From positions 73,262,552 to 73,326,551 of the forward strand of contig OX419756.1 of the NCBI GenBank assembly GCA_948567375.1: a stretch of DNA of 64,000 nt, written 5' to 3'. A program made the translations under genes and the position numbers. Below are positions 46,289 to 59,442 of this stretch, one piece after another (position 1 is the stretch's first letter; every line of letters begins with the position of its first letter). The stretch is from Lunularia cruciata. Taxonomy: Eukaryota; Streptophyta; Marchantiopsida; Lunulariales; Lunulariaceae. Under the pieces are notes generated by a model. It saw only the letters and a program-made list of their open reading frames with translations. It made no database searches and was not told the DNA's origin.

Positions 46289-46840
46289 TGTAATATCATT
46301 AGCTAGACTAATTAGCTACAGGTCAAAATGGGCTTGGTAATATCTTTAAAGATATTATATATGATAGTCTACTAGATCAAAAAGAGGAGTCTCCAAAAGA
46401 AGATGTCCATTAATAGTGCAAAGCAAAAAACACACCAAAAACTTCAAAGCCAATTTTGAAGGCCTAAATGAAAGAATGAGGGCTATGAAAATTCAACTAT
46501 TTTACCATTTAGAAGTTAACTCATTGCATATTCCTCCTTGTTTTTCTCATCATGATATTCCAATAGTACCTCATCCATGTTGTTTTGAGCTTCTTACAAG
46601 AAAATTCCCTAAAGATTCACTTTGGTCAAACTTGTTTCACCAACCAAATAGGATAAGGAATACATATCACCAATCCATGCATCTAATCTAAAGATGTAGT
46701 TCATTAACATGTTATTAATCCATGTATCTAATCTAAGGGTGTAGCTCTCTTTGAGAAGATACTCTTTGCTATATAATAAATATAAGGTGTTCCTTTGGAG
46801 TATTAGAGTATTTTGAGAGTTCCAATCTTGGGATGTTACA
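46289..46840 (+). repeat. Chromovirus 3' LTR, 552 bp
   Basis: It starts TGTAATATCATTAGC immediately after the purine tract and ends GGGATGTTACA, so it has TGTAA/TTACA ends. A TATA-like TATATAATAAATATAAGG is at about 46,771. Related LTRs are at 40.78 kb (partial) and 52.22 kb. Confidence 0.8.
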
Positions 46841-46959
46841 TTAGGTCCCTCTTACTTCAAATAGCCATCTATTCCAAGTATATGATATGACCTATAGTGG
46901 ACAAAGATTATGAAGTTAGGTGTTATTGAGCCATACTGTTAGGCACCTATTTGCAATCT

Positions 46960-47330
46960 ATACCACATAAGGAGTGAATTAGCTATAGGTCAAGTACATC
47001 AAGGTCATAGCCACTATCCTTGAGGAACCACCATAAAGGGAGGAGGTAAACATGCCATATATCATCCTCTCACAAAACTATCACATACTAACATGGTAAT
47101 AGCTCTAACAAAAGAGCCACATAACATACACCGCAAGCCTGCATGTACAACTACCAAGCTTGGGTCCATAGTGTGATAAATTTTGGGAGGTGGCATGATA
47201 CACAATTGCACAAATGATCCTTCCAAACAACACCATCACATCCTTCTAACACAAGAACTCTAGAATTCAAAGCCTCATATACTCTTAAGATAGTGCGGCT
47301 CATACTTACATCAAGTGTCATTGGTGGAGT
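46960..47330 (-). pseudogene. PHD-finger polyprotein tail, copy B
   Basis: RVLVLEGCDGVVWKDH, then HLP and, after a frame change, TMDPSLVVVHAGLRC-MLC (first Cys pair), TMLVCDSF (second pair, one Cys lost), a stop where GWH is expected, and MACLPPP. The order and spacing match copy A, so the PHD finger is a family trait rather than a chance gain. Confidence 0.65.
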
Positions 47331-48739
47331 CTATGATATATATACATAATCACCCAAATAAAATCTAATGATCAAGAGTATATAATTTCTTCCTTATATA
47401 TAAGCATATTCTAAGAGATCTCTATGATAAGCAATTGCTAAGTTCTCAAATGCCATTGGCATCACTTTCTAGAGGGTCTATGCCTATTAAGAACATGTGC
47501 TCATCCATATATCCAAATCATCCAAGTCCAAAACTACAACAACATTGCAAAAACAATTGTGAGTAAATTTGGATCTTGCACATCAAGTAGAAAGTAAAGA
47601 GAAAAGGATGCTAAGGAGACTTGTCAATTGAAAAATAGCTCATGGCCAACTAAGGTAATTGGGGATCCCAATCTCCCAAGTGTCTTCTCTACAAACCATA
47701 AGTATAATATGCAATCCCCTTTTCATTATCTAGATCACTCTCTCTACTAAACCATCTATCTTAGGGTGATCTTGGGAGGTAGTCTGGTGATCAATCAAGG
47801 CTTTGTTACACAAGATCTAAAACTCTCACAAAAAATTTATACCTTGATCAATCAAGACCTTGACTGGTGCACCAAAATGACTAAGAACCCAATCTATGAA
47901 AAAGTAAGCTTTCCATTCATTGGACTTGTCAAGAAGTTCCACCAACTCAATTCACTTGGAGAAGTGCTACACCATAACCACAACACACTAATGATTTCTC
48001 ACAATCAATGATAAAAGTCCAACAAAGTCAAAACTCCAATAGTAACCCAACTTCATGATAGGTAATGGGTGTAACTATGGCATAGGAGCATTGAATGATG
48101 CTCTCTAACTTGGTCACAAATCACACATATGGTAACATAAAACTATACATTGGTCTATAATACCGTACCACCAATAATGACTTTGGCATGAGGTAGATGT
48201 CTACTTTACTCCAAATGTCTTAGCTCCTAATGAGCATATTGTACCAACTATGGTCTTTAAGATAAAAGGCGTACTATTTGCACTTTACCATCCTCCCATA
48301 CCCAAAGAAGAGATTTTCACTCCAATCTAATTTTTCTAGGTTGTTGAAGGAAATGGTTTTTCTTCTTGGCACCGTTGTATCACCCACAACACCCTGTGAA
48401 GATAGTCCATCACTAAGATATCATTATGGATATCTTATTGACATGTATCAATATCTACACTCTCTAGATCTAAGATCTCAACAACTCCTCTTATTTATAT
48501 TAAGAGCAATACCACCAAAAACTCAATCAAGATACACAAAAATAAAAAGCATCCAACCTAGCACAATCTCCTCATCTATCTCACCATGCCAACATGCTCA
48601 AGTTTGATCCTATTGGCTTGTACATGGATTTCTACTCAACCCATCTACATCATAGTACACCACCCTAGGTCCATGAATAACCATGAAATCATACTCTTGT
48701 AAAATCAAAGCCCATTGTGCAAGCTTCCTTGAAAGATTG

Positions 48740-49036
48740 TCAAACTTGATCAACTATTTTGGTTGATTGATTAACAATGATAAGAGTGAAAGGGCTACCA
48801 AATAGATAACATTTGAAATATGGTTTTGCCCACACTTGTGAAAAGTACTCTCCTTCATATGAACTATCCTTCATCTCCATTAAAGTTTTAGAGCAATTAG
48901 CATAAGCCACCATAAACTCCTTCCCCTCATCATCATGTTGGGTGAGCATTGCTCCAAGCTCCAATGTATTGCAATTAGTGTGAACTTGGAATGGATGCAC
49001 TCTGATTGGTCTCTTAAGAATAGTAGCAAATATCAA
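48740..49036 (-). pseudogene. Gypsy RNase H remnant (copy B)
   Basis: This 98-codon frame gives VHTNCNTLELGAMLTQHDDEGKEF-type sequence, then VAYANCSKTL, SSYEGEYF and YFKCYLFGSPFTLIIVNQ. It is the typical retroelement RNase H layout with degraded catalytic positions. Confidence 0.8.
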
Positions 49037-49296
49037 CCTCTCCTTGAGCTCTATAAAAGCTCTCTCTTGCTCAACTTCCTAACACAACCCTTGTGTAAGC
49101 TTGGTCAACCTTGTTAATGCCTTGGTAATGGCACTAAATCCTATATTATATTGGCTATAGAAGTTTTCCAACCCAAGGAATGATCACCCTCTACTCAAAT
49201 CTATAGGCTAGGAATACATGCAATAGCCTTCACCTTGTTATGCTAAACATCAAGTCCACAAGGGTAGATAGTGTAACTCAAATACTCAATATGATC

Positions 49297-49842
49297 TTAG
49301 GAGAATCTACACTTCCCATGATGTAATTTGAGTCCATGAGATCTCAATCTCTCAAACAACTCTAACATATGCAAGGATCTATAACCCAAAATGTTATCTG
49401 GAACTTTCTTCTTCCTTGATTGGCAATTGATGATATCCTTCTCAAAGATCCAAAATATTGAAGACCTTTGCATGCTCAACGATGTCAAAGATCTCCTTTG
49501 GTGTAGGCATAGCATACCAATAAGCCCTAATTTGTTAATTGATAGGATAATAATCTCTAACATGCACCTATTTATGTAGTTGCCATGCATATCCTTCTTG
49601 GTTGACATCATTGTATCATCAGTATATTGTAGTTGAAGCATACTCTACATGTGAAATCTCCACCAAACCAGCCTTAAAAAAGTATCTACTCTACTCTTAA
49701 TCAATGCTCTCTTCATATCACAATATTTATAAAGATATAAAAAAACTAGTGCATTATTAGTGAACTCAATCTGAATACAACATCCCTTTAGAGCACCCAA
49801 ATCTTTCATATTAAGCACAAAATAACTTTTGTAACTCCTCAA
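49297..49842 (-). pseudogene. Gypsy RT remnant with internal deletion (copy B)
   Basis: Two adjacent frames: CCIQIEFTNNALVFLYLYKY and MKRALIKSRV (RT entry, about 49,640-49,842), then MSTKKDMHGNY (about 49,590-49,610), and, after a gap, LFERLRSHGLKLHHGKCRFS at 49,297-49,360. The palm segment with the catalytic Asp-Asp is missing. Confidence 0.75.
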
Positions 49843-50743
49843 GAACCTCCGAACTCTTTATCTTTCTCCTCTCGTAAGCTTGGGTCCAATGTTTGGCTCT
49901 CAAGTATCCTTTTTAATTGGTGTAGAAGTGGAAGATGAATATTGGTTTTTATACCAAGGCCTTAGAAGCAATATTATCATGCTTCCAATTGCTAGATTTC
50001 CCAACCTTAGAGCAAAAAACCCCCTCTACTTTAGCTACAAGCTCTATATTTCCTTAAGCTACATCGTAAGTAGACCAAGGGTTTATCTCAAGTAGACCTT
50101 GCTCACTTGGATGTACCCAAGTAGACCACTTTCACAATTAATCATTAGTTGTGTCCCAAGAATACCATGCACACTTGGTTTATTGCTCCTACCATGTGCC
50201 TAAACTGTCTTGATAAATGTAGAGCTCACAAGTGTTTGGATGGTGATGCATATCAAGCACATCCTATGCTACTAAGCCAATCCAAGACTTACAATCTAGA
50301 GTAGATCTCCCAAAATATTTGTATCTCACAAAACATACAAAAATAAGGATATTGCAAACCTTTCCTCAGCCAACATGAGTATGTCCTTGACATAGCCATC
50401 TAGAAATCACTAAATGAATGGTAACATGTCTCTTCAAGTCCTGCACTCCATCAAGAAAATGTTTGATGGTAGGATCTTTTGGTAGCTCCTAATTTTTGAT
50501 ACCAATAGGCCAAGATACCAATAGGCCAAGTGTGCCACATGATGTAGAGAGACTCATCTAGCAATCTCATCTCTCTCCACATACAAGTACCTTTAAAAAT
50601 GTATGCTTACAAATGATATCATAGGTAGTCCTTTGCTAATATTACCAAATAAATCTAATAAGCATACTTCCTCTATTGGATACTATTAAGCAATATGTGT
50701 GGTCTTGAAAGATGACAAGGTAATAGACTCTAGAGGATCATCA

Positions 50744-51640
50744 TTAAACTAGTCTATTGATAGTACACAGGCTCCACTCAAAGCCTCTTGCATGATGTTG
50801 CAACTCCTCATCAAAACTCCACAATAGAACATCTAAGTTGGATAGAACAACTTCACTCATAGTCCAAATTTGAATGATCTTCTTTGGTATTAGGGTATTT
50901 TTTGCATGGGTGTTCTCCTTTAGTAATTGACTAGGCATAATAACAAAATCACTAAAAGTGGACATTGATGCAATTTTCCTTGACAATAGTGAGCCAAGAC
51001 TACCACTACTAAAGCGTACTAGTAGGTGATATACACATTCCTCACCTGATTGCCAACATGGCCTATAGAAAGTTGTCTCTTCCCAATAGTCAATATTGAA
51101 ACCGATAGAGTACAACATTGTTCCACCAACTAACACATCATATGACTCTACAATTATTGCAATGGTATGGGCACTCATCACAAAACTATCAATGAAATGA
51201 TCAGGTTGAAGTTGGAAAAAGAGCTCCCCACATGTGATTTACTTGGTGTAACCACCACTATAGATGTTTGGATCTAAAATGAACACCTCTCTACATCGGT
51301 CTTTCATAGCTCAAGATCAAGAATTACAGTCTTTCCCAACATAAAGGGATGTGCACCAAAGAATAATAAGACACTTTTTGGTGTATATACCTTCCTTGAA
51401 GGTTCCACAAATTGGAAATCCCACTTTGGTTGTCCAATAAGATAATCCCAAGTATATAAGTAGCTTGCTCAAATATAAGTCTAGTAGGTAACTCCTCCAA
51501 TCTAGCAATGGTTGCCTAGTACAAGCCATTAGTAGCCAAAAATATCCTATGCTCCTCACCCAAGTCTGATCCACCATCAACCACCTTTGCTCTAGAAGTA
51601 AGAACCACACCATCCTTACTCTCACAAAGTGTGCCAACTA
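50744..51640 (-). pseudogene. Gag/protease-region remnant of copy B
   Basis: The 145-codon frame (50,744-51,181) has ESYDVLVGGTMLYSIGFNID and YRPCWQSGEE, matching the retropepsin flap and C-terminal region (YDVLLG) of Gypsy proteases. The upstream frame (51,317-51,637) in other phases gives LPTRL...YILGIILLD...PLCWERL. Frameshifts and stops are present; the Asp-Ser/Thr-Gly motif is not visible. Confidence 0.55.
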
Positions 51641-52220
51641 ACCAAAACACTAGAGTTGAGTCAACTTCAGTATACACGCATCAATAGCTAAGAACAAAGG
51701 GTAATGCATAATCAATTGAGACACTTCCAATATTGTACTAGACCTAGTCTTTGTAGAAGTAGGTGGGTGACTAATATCTATTCCATCACCACCTGCCATA
51801 TCTACACCACCAAAATGTTTAGGAGCCATGGATGTTGTCTATAATATTGTTGCACTTTGATATGCATTAGTGTATGTTAGAACATGTAGTAGTGTGCATC
51901 AGTTTATGCTTGTTTATATTGGTGAAATCATGTGCAAAAATTAAGCAAAGATTTATAATTAGAGTCAAGGGTAAGTAATGTGTGAGTAAAATTGAGTAAA
52001 TAACTTGTGAGTAACACTAAGCGTTAACTTTTACTTGTAGTCAAGAGTACTTTATGAGTAAATTCAAGTCTAGTTTTTTATTTCTTGTAGTGAAGTTTTT
52101 GACTAATGTGATAATTTTGTTATTTATAATGTCTTATTTGAAAGGTTATTAAATTGCATAAAGGCTATCATTTGGTTGATGTGATAGACTTTAATATATA
52201 ACAAAGGAAGAGTGACTCTT

Positions 52221-52954
52221 TGTAATACCAAGAGCTAGCCATATGATCTAGATGTGAAATTCAATTTGGTAACATCTAGAATAATTTTATACATGATGGT
52301 AAAAATAGATCAGATAGAAGTATCACCAAAAGAGTACTTCTACTAATAGGGTAGAAACCAAAATAGACTTGAAAACCTTGGAACAATAGCTAGACATATG
52401 ATTTAAAGGTGAGAATTGCTTTGGTAACATCTGGAAGAATGTTACATATGATGGACTAAAAAAATCAAAAAGAGGTATCACCAGAAGGGGACTTCTATTA
52501 ATATAGTAAGAACCAAAATATGCTTGAAATCTTTGAAGGCAATTTTGGAGGCCTAAACGGATGAATTAGGCCTCAAAAATTTGCAAATTGTTCCTCGAGT
52601 GGAAGGTAGGCTAGTCTAAACTCCCCTTGGTTTGTCTTGTCAAGAGATTTCTAACGGTACCTTACCCACATGATTTTGAGATTCCTATAGGAAGATACCC
52701 TAAAAGATTCCCTCTAGTCAAAGTTTGTTTGACCAACCAGATAGGACCTAGACCAACATGTCACCCATCCAAGTAAGTAATCCAAGGGTGGAGCTTGATG
52801 ACATGTCACTATCTGTGTGCCTAATCCTATGGTGGAGCTTCCTTGGAGGATATCCTCTTTGTCTATATAATAAAGAGAAGGTGCTCCTTTGGGGCATCAA
52901 ATGATTGAGTGTGAAATCTGTGTTTTCTCTCTTCTCTTGTACTCGGATATTACA
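52221..52954 (+). mobile_element. Solo LTR of the chromovirus family
   Basis: It starts TGTAATACCAAGAGC and ends GGATATTACA. It is colinear with the LTR at 46,289-46,840, including TCTATATAATAAAGAGAAGGTG (split TATA region, about 52,872) and TTTGGGGCATCA. No internal domains follow. A 155-bp tandem duplication (CTAG-CATATGATC at 52,235 and 52,390) makes it longer. Flanks CTCTT and CTTTG are only a weak match as a target-site duplication. Confidence 0.75.
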
Positions 52955-55900
52955 CTTTGTAGGGTATCTTACCTTTGTAGTTTATTTTAGAGAACTCTTT
53001 ACATGAAGGAAGTTACAAAGAGATATAAAGGTATAAAAGAACTCAAATTGTAAATGTGTAAAATACCTAAACTAAGAGTAACTCAAATAGTATAGGAGTA
53101 TGAAGAGTGAGATATAGCATATAGGAAAAACAAATGATTGCACAAATTAAGACTACAATATATTGGAGGAGAGTTGTATGGAAGCAATAGACTTGTTTTA
53201 AATCTCTTTAGATAGTTAATTTAGATTGGGAAGAAAATTAGTTATCCCTATTGGATTATAAAACCGAAATCACTTTAATTGCAAGAATTCAAAAGTAGAT
53301 TATGAAAAGACCTTTGTAAGCACTCAAAGAGATATATAATATATAGAATGAGATAATATAAAATCCACTCATCAAAATAGTAGAGGATTGTAAGACCCTA
53401 TATTTGTCAAAGAGAGAGCAACCAAGAGGAACCACAAAAAGAAGTATGAGATCCCAAGAGAGTGTGGGAAAGGGTAAATTTAGGAGGTTGTATTCTACCA
53501 TGGAGATTGTCCTTTTTAATGAGATTGTACAAATCTATCCACAATCTAAAATATCTTGGAAGTATAGAACAATATGACGGACATGTGATTATTGCCTAAT
53601 CTTATAGCCTCTCCAGGGTAGATGTCTTCTTCATCAAGAAATCACATAGGATTATACTATGGATAATTCTCAAGAAGGAAACCGTTGTCCCACATGGAAC
53701 AAACCCAAAGTGGTCCAGGTGGGATAAGTGCTGAAACCTCCTACATTTTTGTCACTCGATTATTAACATTATGCAACAATAAATTTACTACATGGTTGGG
53801 CCAACGCAATGGAATTGGGGCTCGAGCAATGTACTTTCTTCATGATAAGGAGTTGAGTTGAATAAGATCTAGATTCTACTTCTTTCAAAATAACAAAGTT
53901 TCTCTCATTCTAAAAAATTCTATTATTATCCTCTAAAAGTATTAATTGCACGCTGCCTCGACACCTAATCTGGGTGACAATATATAATAAGAAAAATAAA
54001 TCATTAGTGGCCAGAAACACCACGCCGTAACAACTCTCTTCCCCTTAACCCTCCTCCCTTTATGTGATCATCTCACGATTTTCTGAATAAGAGATCTCCA
54101 CCTCTTCGTCTATATCGCCTTTTGGGTGCTATGTGGGTGGTTTCTTCCCTAAATCGAGGATATCACGGCATGTTTTTTATCCTGCATTCCGAAATAGGTG
54201 AGAAACGTCCAAATTGTCCGCGTTGTGCAGCGCAATTGCGTGGGGTGCAGTTGAGGGATTATGTCCCAAAAAGCACTGCACCTATTAACAATCGTCTCTG
54301 CATGCATGCATCCAACATATCACCGCATTGCAACCAGCGTTTTCTTGCGGTTCATCTATGAAAACACTTTCGTGGAGACGAGCGTTGGTGGACGTCATGG
54401 ACCCAAACAGAAGAATTGAATAAACGCGAAAAAGGTCAAACGTAAACGGGTGCTTTTTGGTATATCGCCAATCACCTCCGTTGGTTCCCTGAAAAGATTT
54501 CCTACAAGGCGTACTTGGATTGATACCAGAAATTTGTCTCAGATAGGACAGTGAAGCTAAAACATGAGATCTGAAACATAAATTCCAGAATATCAGAGAG
54601 GAACATTCCAGCAAATCTAGATCTGTAGACTTGGTTTCTCAGTGCCCGTACTGGAAACCCATAAGGTGTGAAAGGGTGTGAAACGGTAGTTGCGAACATC
54701 TATCAAACACCGTGTTCAGCCCAGTATTTATTTCAGAAACACATAACCTGCGGAAAGAACATCAAACAACGGAGAACATACTTGTGGGTCCTCTCGTTCC
54801 AGGTGCACAAAGTCTATTCATTCCACAGTTTCAGTTCCATAGTGCATCTCGCGTCACCAATTGAAATTGGCAAGAGGTTTCACGAGGAAGGAGGAATCGT
54901 GGCCCAAGTTGTGTATGAATGAATGTATGGATGAACGCTGATATGTTTTGACTAGCCACCGAGCACATACTGAGAAGACGTAGCGGCAAACATCTACAAA
55001 AACAAAACAAATGCAATGAAAGAGAAGTGGAGCGTTAGGAAAGTCCAAAGTTCTTATGGTCAGTGTGTTTTCTCGGTTTTGAGCTATGAAGCATGTTAGA
55101 ATAAATCAGGGGGTCATGATTTGGTCTGACATGCCACATCACTCAAACTAAGAAAACATCACGAGAAACAATTACGTGAACGAGCGCCAATCTTCCTAGC
55201 GGAAAAGGATACTCAAATCAAGAAGGAATCGTGGAGAGGAAAGTAATCGAGGGAAGAAAGGGAAAAGAGAAGGCCAGTCAGAAAATATTTTGAAAAGAAC
55301 AAACCTCCATTCATTTATAAATACAGAATAGGATGGGGTTCTCGGTGAGTCACATTACTTATTTCAGATCACGTCAAGTTGGGTTCACTTGGCAGTCAGG
55401 CTTTATTTCTCTTTTTCACCCAGTCTACATTTTGTTTGATTTGAGGGGTGAGTTTCTCTGCAGTCATATCGATCGATTACGCTAGGTTTCTTTCTTGCAG
55501 TTAGATGGACTTTATATATTATGCAATGAGGACAAAAGTTTTCAATAATTAAGTTCCAATGCTTTAATGAAAAGAAAAGTAATTCAGACTGTGTCACTTT
55601 CTTTCCTTGACAGAGTCTTGATTATTATGATCACATTGGATTCTTCCTCAGTCAAATTATAGTCCCTTGGTCAAGCACAAGCATTTTTGTGAAAATGTTA
55701 CTTATTTGTTTTAAATAGGAAATTTCTCTTTATCAATTTACGGTTTTATTTGTCAATAATATTAGAGCGTTTGCTGATGAACACTTGCTGATCACATGGT
55801 TTAAGGTTGTCATTCTCTTTTTTTATACACTTTTCATACTCCTTGGGGTTCCTTCCTCGTTCGTGTTTTTTTCTCTATTTATTTTAACTACTCATTTGAG

Positions 55901-58900
55901 ATAAAAAAAAATTGGTTCAATATCAGCTAATAATGTTTCAATATAAAAAGGTAAATATATTCCTCAAGATAAATATGAAGTTGAATTTTTAAAAAACACT
56001 AGGTCAACAACTCCGTATTATGAATCTTTTCATTTCCGTTTGTAGATCCTTATTCAATTGTGAATCAAAGATCCAAACAAGAATAAGTCAGCGAGTCTAG
56101 AGTATGGCTCCACCTTCACATCCTTAATTACTGCTTTGGATCATTGCATCCGACTCACGACTCAATAAATCAGAAAGTTAAAAGTTTGGTCTACCCACTG
56201 ATAATCACATTTTAACATAACCTAATAAAAATTTACCTGGATTTTCTTGTCTGGAATCTGTAATTTATTATCAATAATCATGAATATGGTTTTATTTACT
56301 TGGTTAAGAAAATTAACATTTACACGCACTTTGAGTGATCTTTTACCATCAAAGTGTATTTTACCTTATATTAAGATAATCAAAAGTTTGCTTTTGTATG
56401 CTTCTAAATTTATTTATTTTGTTTTTTTTCTCTCGTGGTCAAATATCACTTTTTTCCTGTTCTTTGTTAATCACTTAAGATGTATGGCCTTGAGATATTC
56501 AGCAACCACTTGACATTCTTTAAAACTCAGTTTTTTTGCATAAAAATATAAATAATTCAATTAATGAGTTTCCTCTTCATTACCCACCCTATGATCTTCT
56601 CACCTTCTTTACCCGTATGTGATAGCCTACCAAGGTGATGAGCCAAAAGCCAATGGACGCAACCACAAGAGTATTTGAAAGAGAAAAGTGCATTTTAAGG
56701 TAAGAGCTTCCCTAATACTAAGGGTCCAAGAGTAGACGATCGAGCAACACATTTATGATTCAAGAGACTTATACATGCTCCACACTCTACTTTGAGCTTT
56801 GAATTCTATCTTGAATTAAAATTTGAAGTTGAAAAAAAGGGTCAAATTTCTCCATCTAAAATCATCAAGGTTTGAATATTCTTAAAAGTCAAATTCATCC
56901 ATATGGAAATCATCTTGGTCAATATTTTATTGAACGTTGAATTCTACCATGTTAAAATTGTCAGAGTCAAATTCTTTAGTGAAGGGAGAATTTCTCTATC
57001 GCAAAATCCTCAAGGTCAAACTTTATGGAAGTTAAAACTCAATATTTGACAGTTTTAACAACACGGAAATAGAAGAAGTTTAGAAAAGATAAATCTCAGA
57101 AAATTCTTATACTCTATTTTGTAAACTAAAACACTTTCTTGGTCTCTTTATTTGTAGTTGAGAAGAGAATTAGATAAATAAGTGTACCATTTGAGGTCCA
57201 TCACACATAAAATGTTAATCAACAAATAGATATGAAATAGAAAAAATAAAACTCTTGTGACATAAAAATTAAATTCAACACAAAATTAATTAAAATAATA
57301 GAATAAAATAATAATTGGATAAAATCTTACCAAAGTTGAATCTAACAACTAAAATAAAAATAAAAAACCTAAATAAGATGATGGATTACAATTGTACATT
57401 GGATAATATTTTATCCAAGTTAACTTTTAGAATAAAATTAACTAAATTTGATAGATGTAGATACTACAAAGGATTTTCCTTTAAGTTGGTCAAGTTATAA
57501 TTTCCTTTCTTTGTCATTAACTTCACACACATAACAAAATAGATAAATTTAGGAAGTCATAGAGTAAATAACAGCTACAAATACTAACAAAATGAGAATA
57601 ACACCTAAAGTTACTATTATGTTTCCATAGACAAGGAAATCCAAAAGTGATGGAAATATTACTTAACACAATTGAGGATAAGGCTTGATATAGAGTCATC
57701 CATTATGTGGTGATTATTGCAAAACTTTATTTTATAAGGACCTTTTGATTCAAAAAGAGGCTACTTACTTCATCGAAAAAGTTATATACTAGTGTGAGAT
57801 AGAAGACGTGAGCTGATTCTAGCCTGACTAAGATCATAAATACACTTAATTGAATAAGGAAACACCATCTAGCCATCAAGGAACCTTACCCTACATTAAA
57901 TAAATATTTAGACTCAATCTAAGATTTACTTCTCTTTGAAGAGTACTTCTTGTTCAAGTAACATTGATTAATTATATTTTTGAATCACTTTTCTTGCATA
58001 TTAATTTTAAAAGGCACGGTAATGTAAGATAAAACAATTGTTTATAATGTTCTAAATTTATTCCATGTTTAATAGTATAAAATATACTATACAAATGTAA
58101 ATAAAGATATAAGAAAACTGTTTGGAAGGTAGGTAAAAATCATCTTAAGATATAAAAGAAATTTTTTATGATTAGTGCTACGAGGTATTATATAACCTTC
58201 TTAAAATTTGATTGACTTTAACAAAAAAATTAATACAGATATTGTAGCAAAGTAGCGTTGTTCAAATCTGTAATACGATGGTAAGAACCAATCTATCCTA
58301 CAAGGATACCCGTTAGATATAAATTAAAAAATGAGGTACAATGATGACAATCTATTGTTTTGCATTTGACCTCTTGGGCAAAGTCATTCCCAAAGGATGG
58401 CAGTCTCACCCCTATTGACATACTACAAAAATGTAAACAATTACTAATCACTTTCATGGTAATTGTAGTCCAAAGGACTCTTGAAGGTGACGGGTCATTC
58501 ATAACAAAGTTCACTTTGCACTAAAATTTCCTTATCCTCCAATTAGGTTGACCAAATTCTCACTTGCTATTTTTGTGACCAATCTATGAAATACTCTTTG
58601 TACAATCATTACAAACATCAAGTCTCACAAGATAGATAGATCTTAAAGGGTCTTGTGAGTAGTAGGATGGAATGTGCAAACTAAATTGCCCAAGGATCCT
58701 ATCTTTTTACCATCTACAAGTATAACATACTTTTCTAACCTTCCCAAAAGACACTACACTGCAAGAGGTTAAGTGATTCATATTGCTTAGTCTCCCAATT
58801 TGCGGTCCTCAACAATACCTAGGCTTGTAAATTTTATGAAATTATATTAGAGCATCTTGAGGTCCACCCTCTAGTTCCATCCTAATGATTTCCACATTCC

Positions 58901-59300
58901 AATGCTTATGTTTTTACATCAAGATTCCTCATAACTAAGTGACTAAGTAGGCATACATTCATAGAAAAAGTAGCCATATACACATACACCAACTTGATAG
59001 TCTTGATGGTATAACATTGTTTATAGCAAAGAAAGAATGCACCAAATGATCACAATAAATTTTGTATCTAAGCCCTTTATACGTTTCCTACTTAGCCGCA
59101 AAAGAGATCTAGTGGATACAAATAGCTAGAAATCTTGTAATTACATCTAGTCCTCACTAAATTTATCTTAATCATATCTTAATCTAATCTTCAAGTAGGC
59201 ATGTCTGACATGATACTACAACCTCAGCAATTTTTTCATTATTCTTGTGTTGTATAGTGGTCTACTTGGTTTTTGTATTTACATTAAGATCTACAAACTA
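52955..59300. other. AT-rich intergenic, no recognised gene
   Basis: A GC-richer island at 54.0-55.3 kb carries short frames (for example 54,122-54,361, Cys-containing) without recognisable motifs. A degenerate repeat of TCAAATTC-TCC/ATC...ATCATC-AGGTCAA blocks runs at about 56,840-57,030. The rest is AT-rich with no coding signal. Confidence 0.45.
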
Positions 59301-59339
59301 TTTACAATTACAAAGTGTCTAGACTTTGATATGAGAAGT

Positions 59340-59405
59340 GAACAAGATACAAGATATAAACAAACTACAAGATATAAAAAAACTACAAGATGTAAATGAC
59401 TACAA
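59340..59405 (+). repeat. Short tandem repeat, ~19-20 bp x 3-4
   Basis: ACAAGATATAAA-AAACT is repeated with variations (ACAAGATATAAACAAACT, ACAAGATATAAAAAAACT, ACAAGATGTAAATGACT). Confidence 0.8.
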
Positions 59406-59442
59406 AATGGGTTGCTTGTTATGAAGGTTTCCACAACTTGGA

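Larger units (their letters stand above)
40931..46840 (+). mobile_element. Chromovirus-type Gypsy retrotransposon, degenerate
   Basis: The plus-strand order gag, protease, RT, RNase H, integrase, chromodomain, LTR identifies a Ty3/Gypsy chromovirus. Landmarks: gag-like frame 41,542-41,748; damaged zinc knuckle (CYYV...RHIAINC) at about 41,990-42,035; protease at 42,290-42,530; RT start LPPRRRVDYKIE at 42,780; FFLDDMLVS at about 43,290; integrase 44,205-45,440; GPF-type motif about 45,500; chromodomain 46,121-46,240; purine tract AAATGGGAGGAAG, then the 3' LTR. Stops occur throughout. A foreign solo LTR interrupts it at 45,523. The left flank is PHD-Gypsy copy A and the right flank is the tail of copy B, so the surroundings have been rearranged. 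Confidence 0.85.
46846..51829 (-). mobile_element. PHD-finger Gypsy, copy B
   Basis: On the minus strand it starts near 51,829 (ATG, MAPKHFGGVDMAGG). It then shows gag/protease remnants, RT, RNase H, integrase and the PHD tail. It is homologous to copy A from about 38,365 onward. RNase H is retained here (48,740-49,036: SSYEGEYFSQVWAKPYFKCYL), but acidic catalytic residues are replaced (TN-x-N, IIVNQ). The integrase DQG motif survives (IDQG, about 47,850). RT lacks its central part: the frame jumps from DLRKGYHQ-like to LFERLRSHGLKLH. The 3' LTR is absent at the left end, which abuts the chromovirus LTR. Confidence 0.78.

Noticed and set aside
49590-49641. QYTDD in the copy B frame as an RT catalytic Asp-Asp box
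   Set aside because: Its position before KKDMHGNY matches the conserved block upstream of the palm, not the catalytic site, which is deleted in this copy.
54122-54361. Frame with CPRCAAQL suggesting a zinc ribbon
   Set aside because: Only one Cys pair is convincing, with no homologous context and no splice or promoter support.
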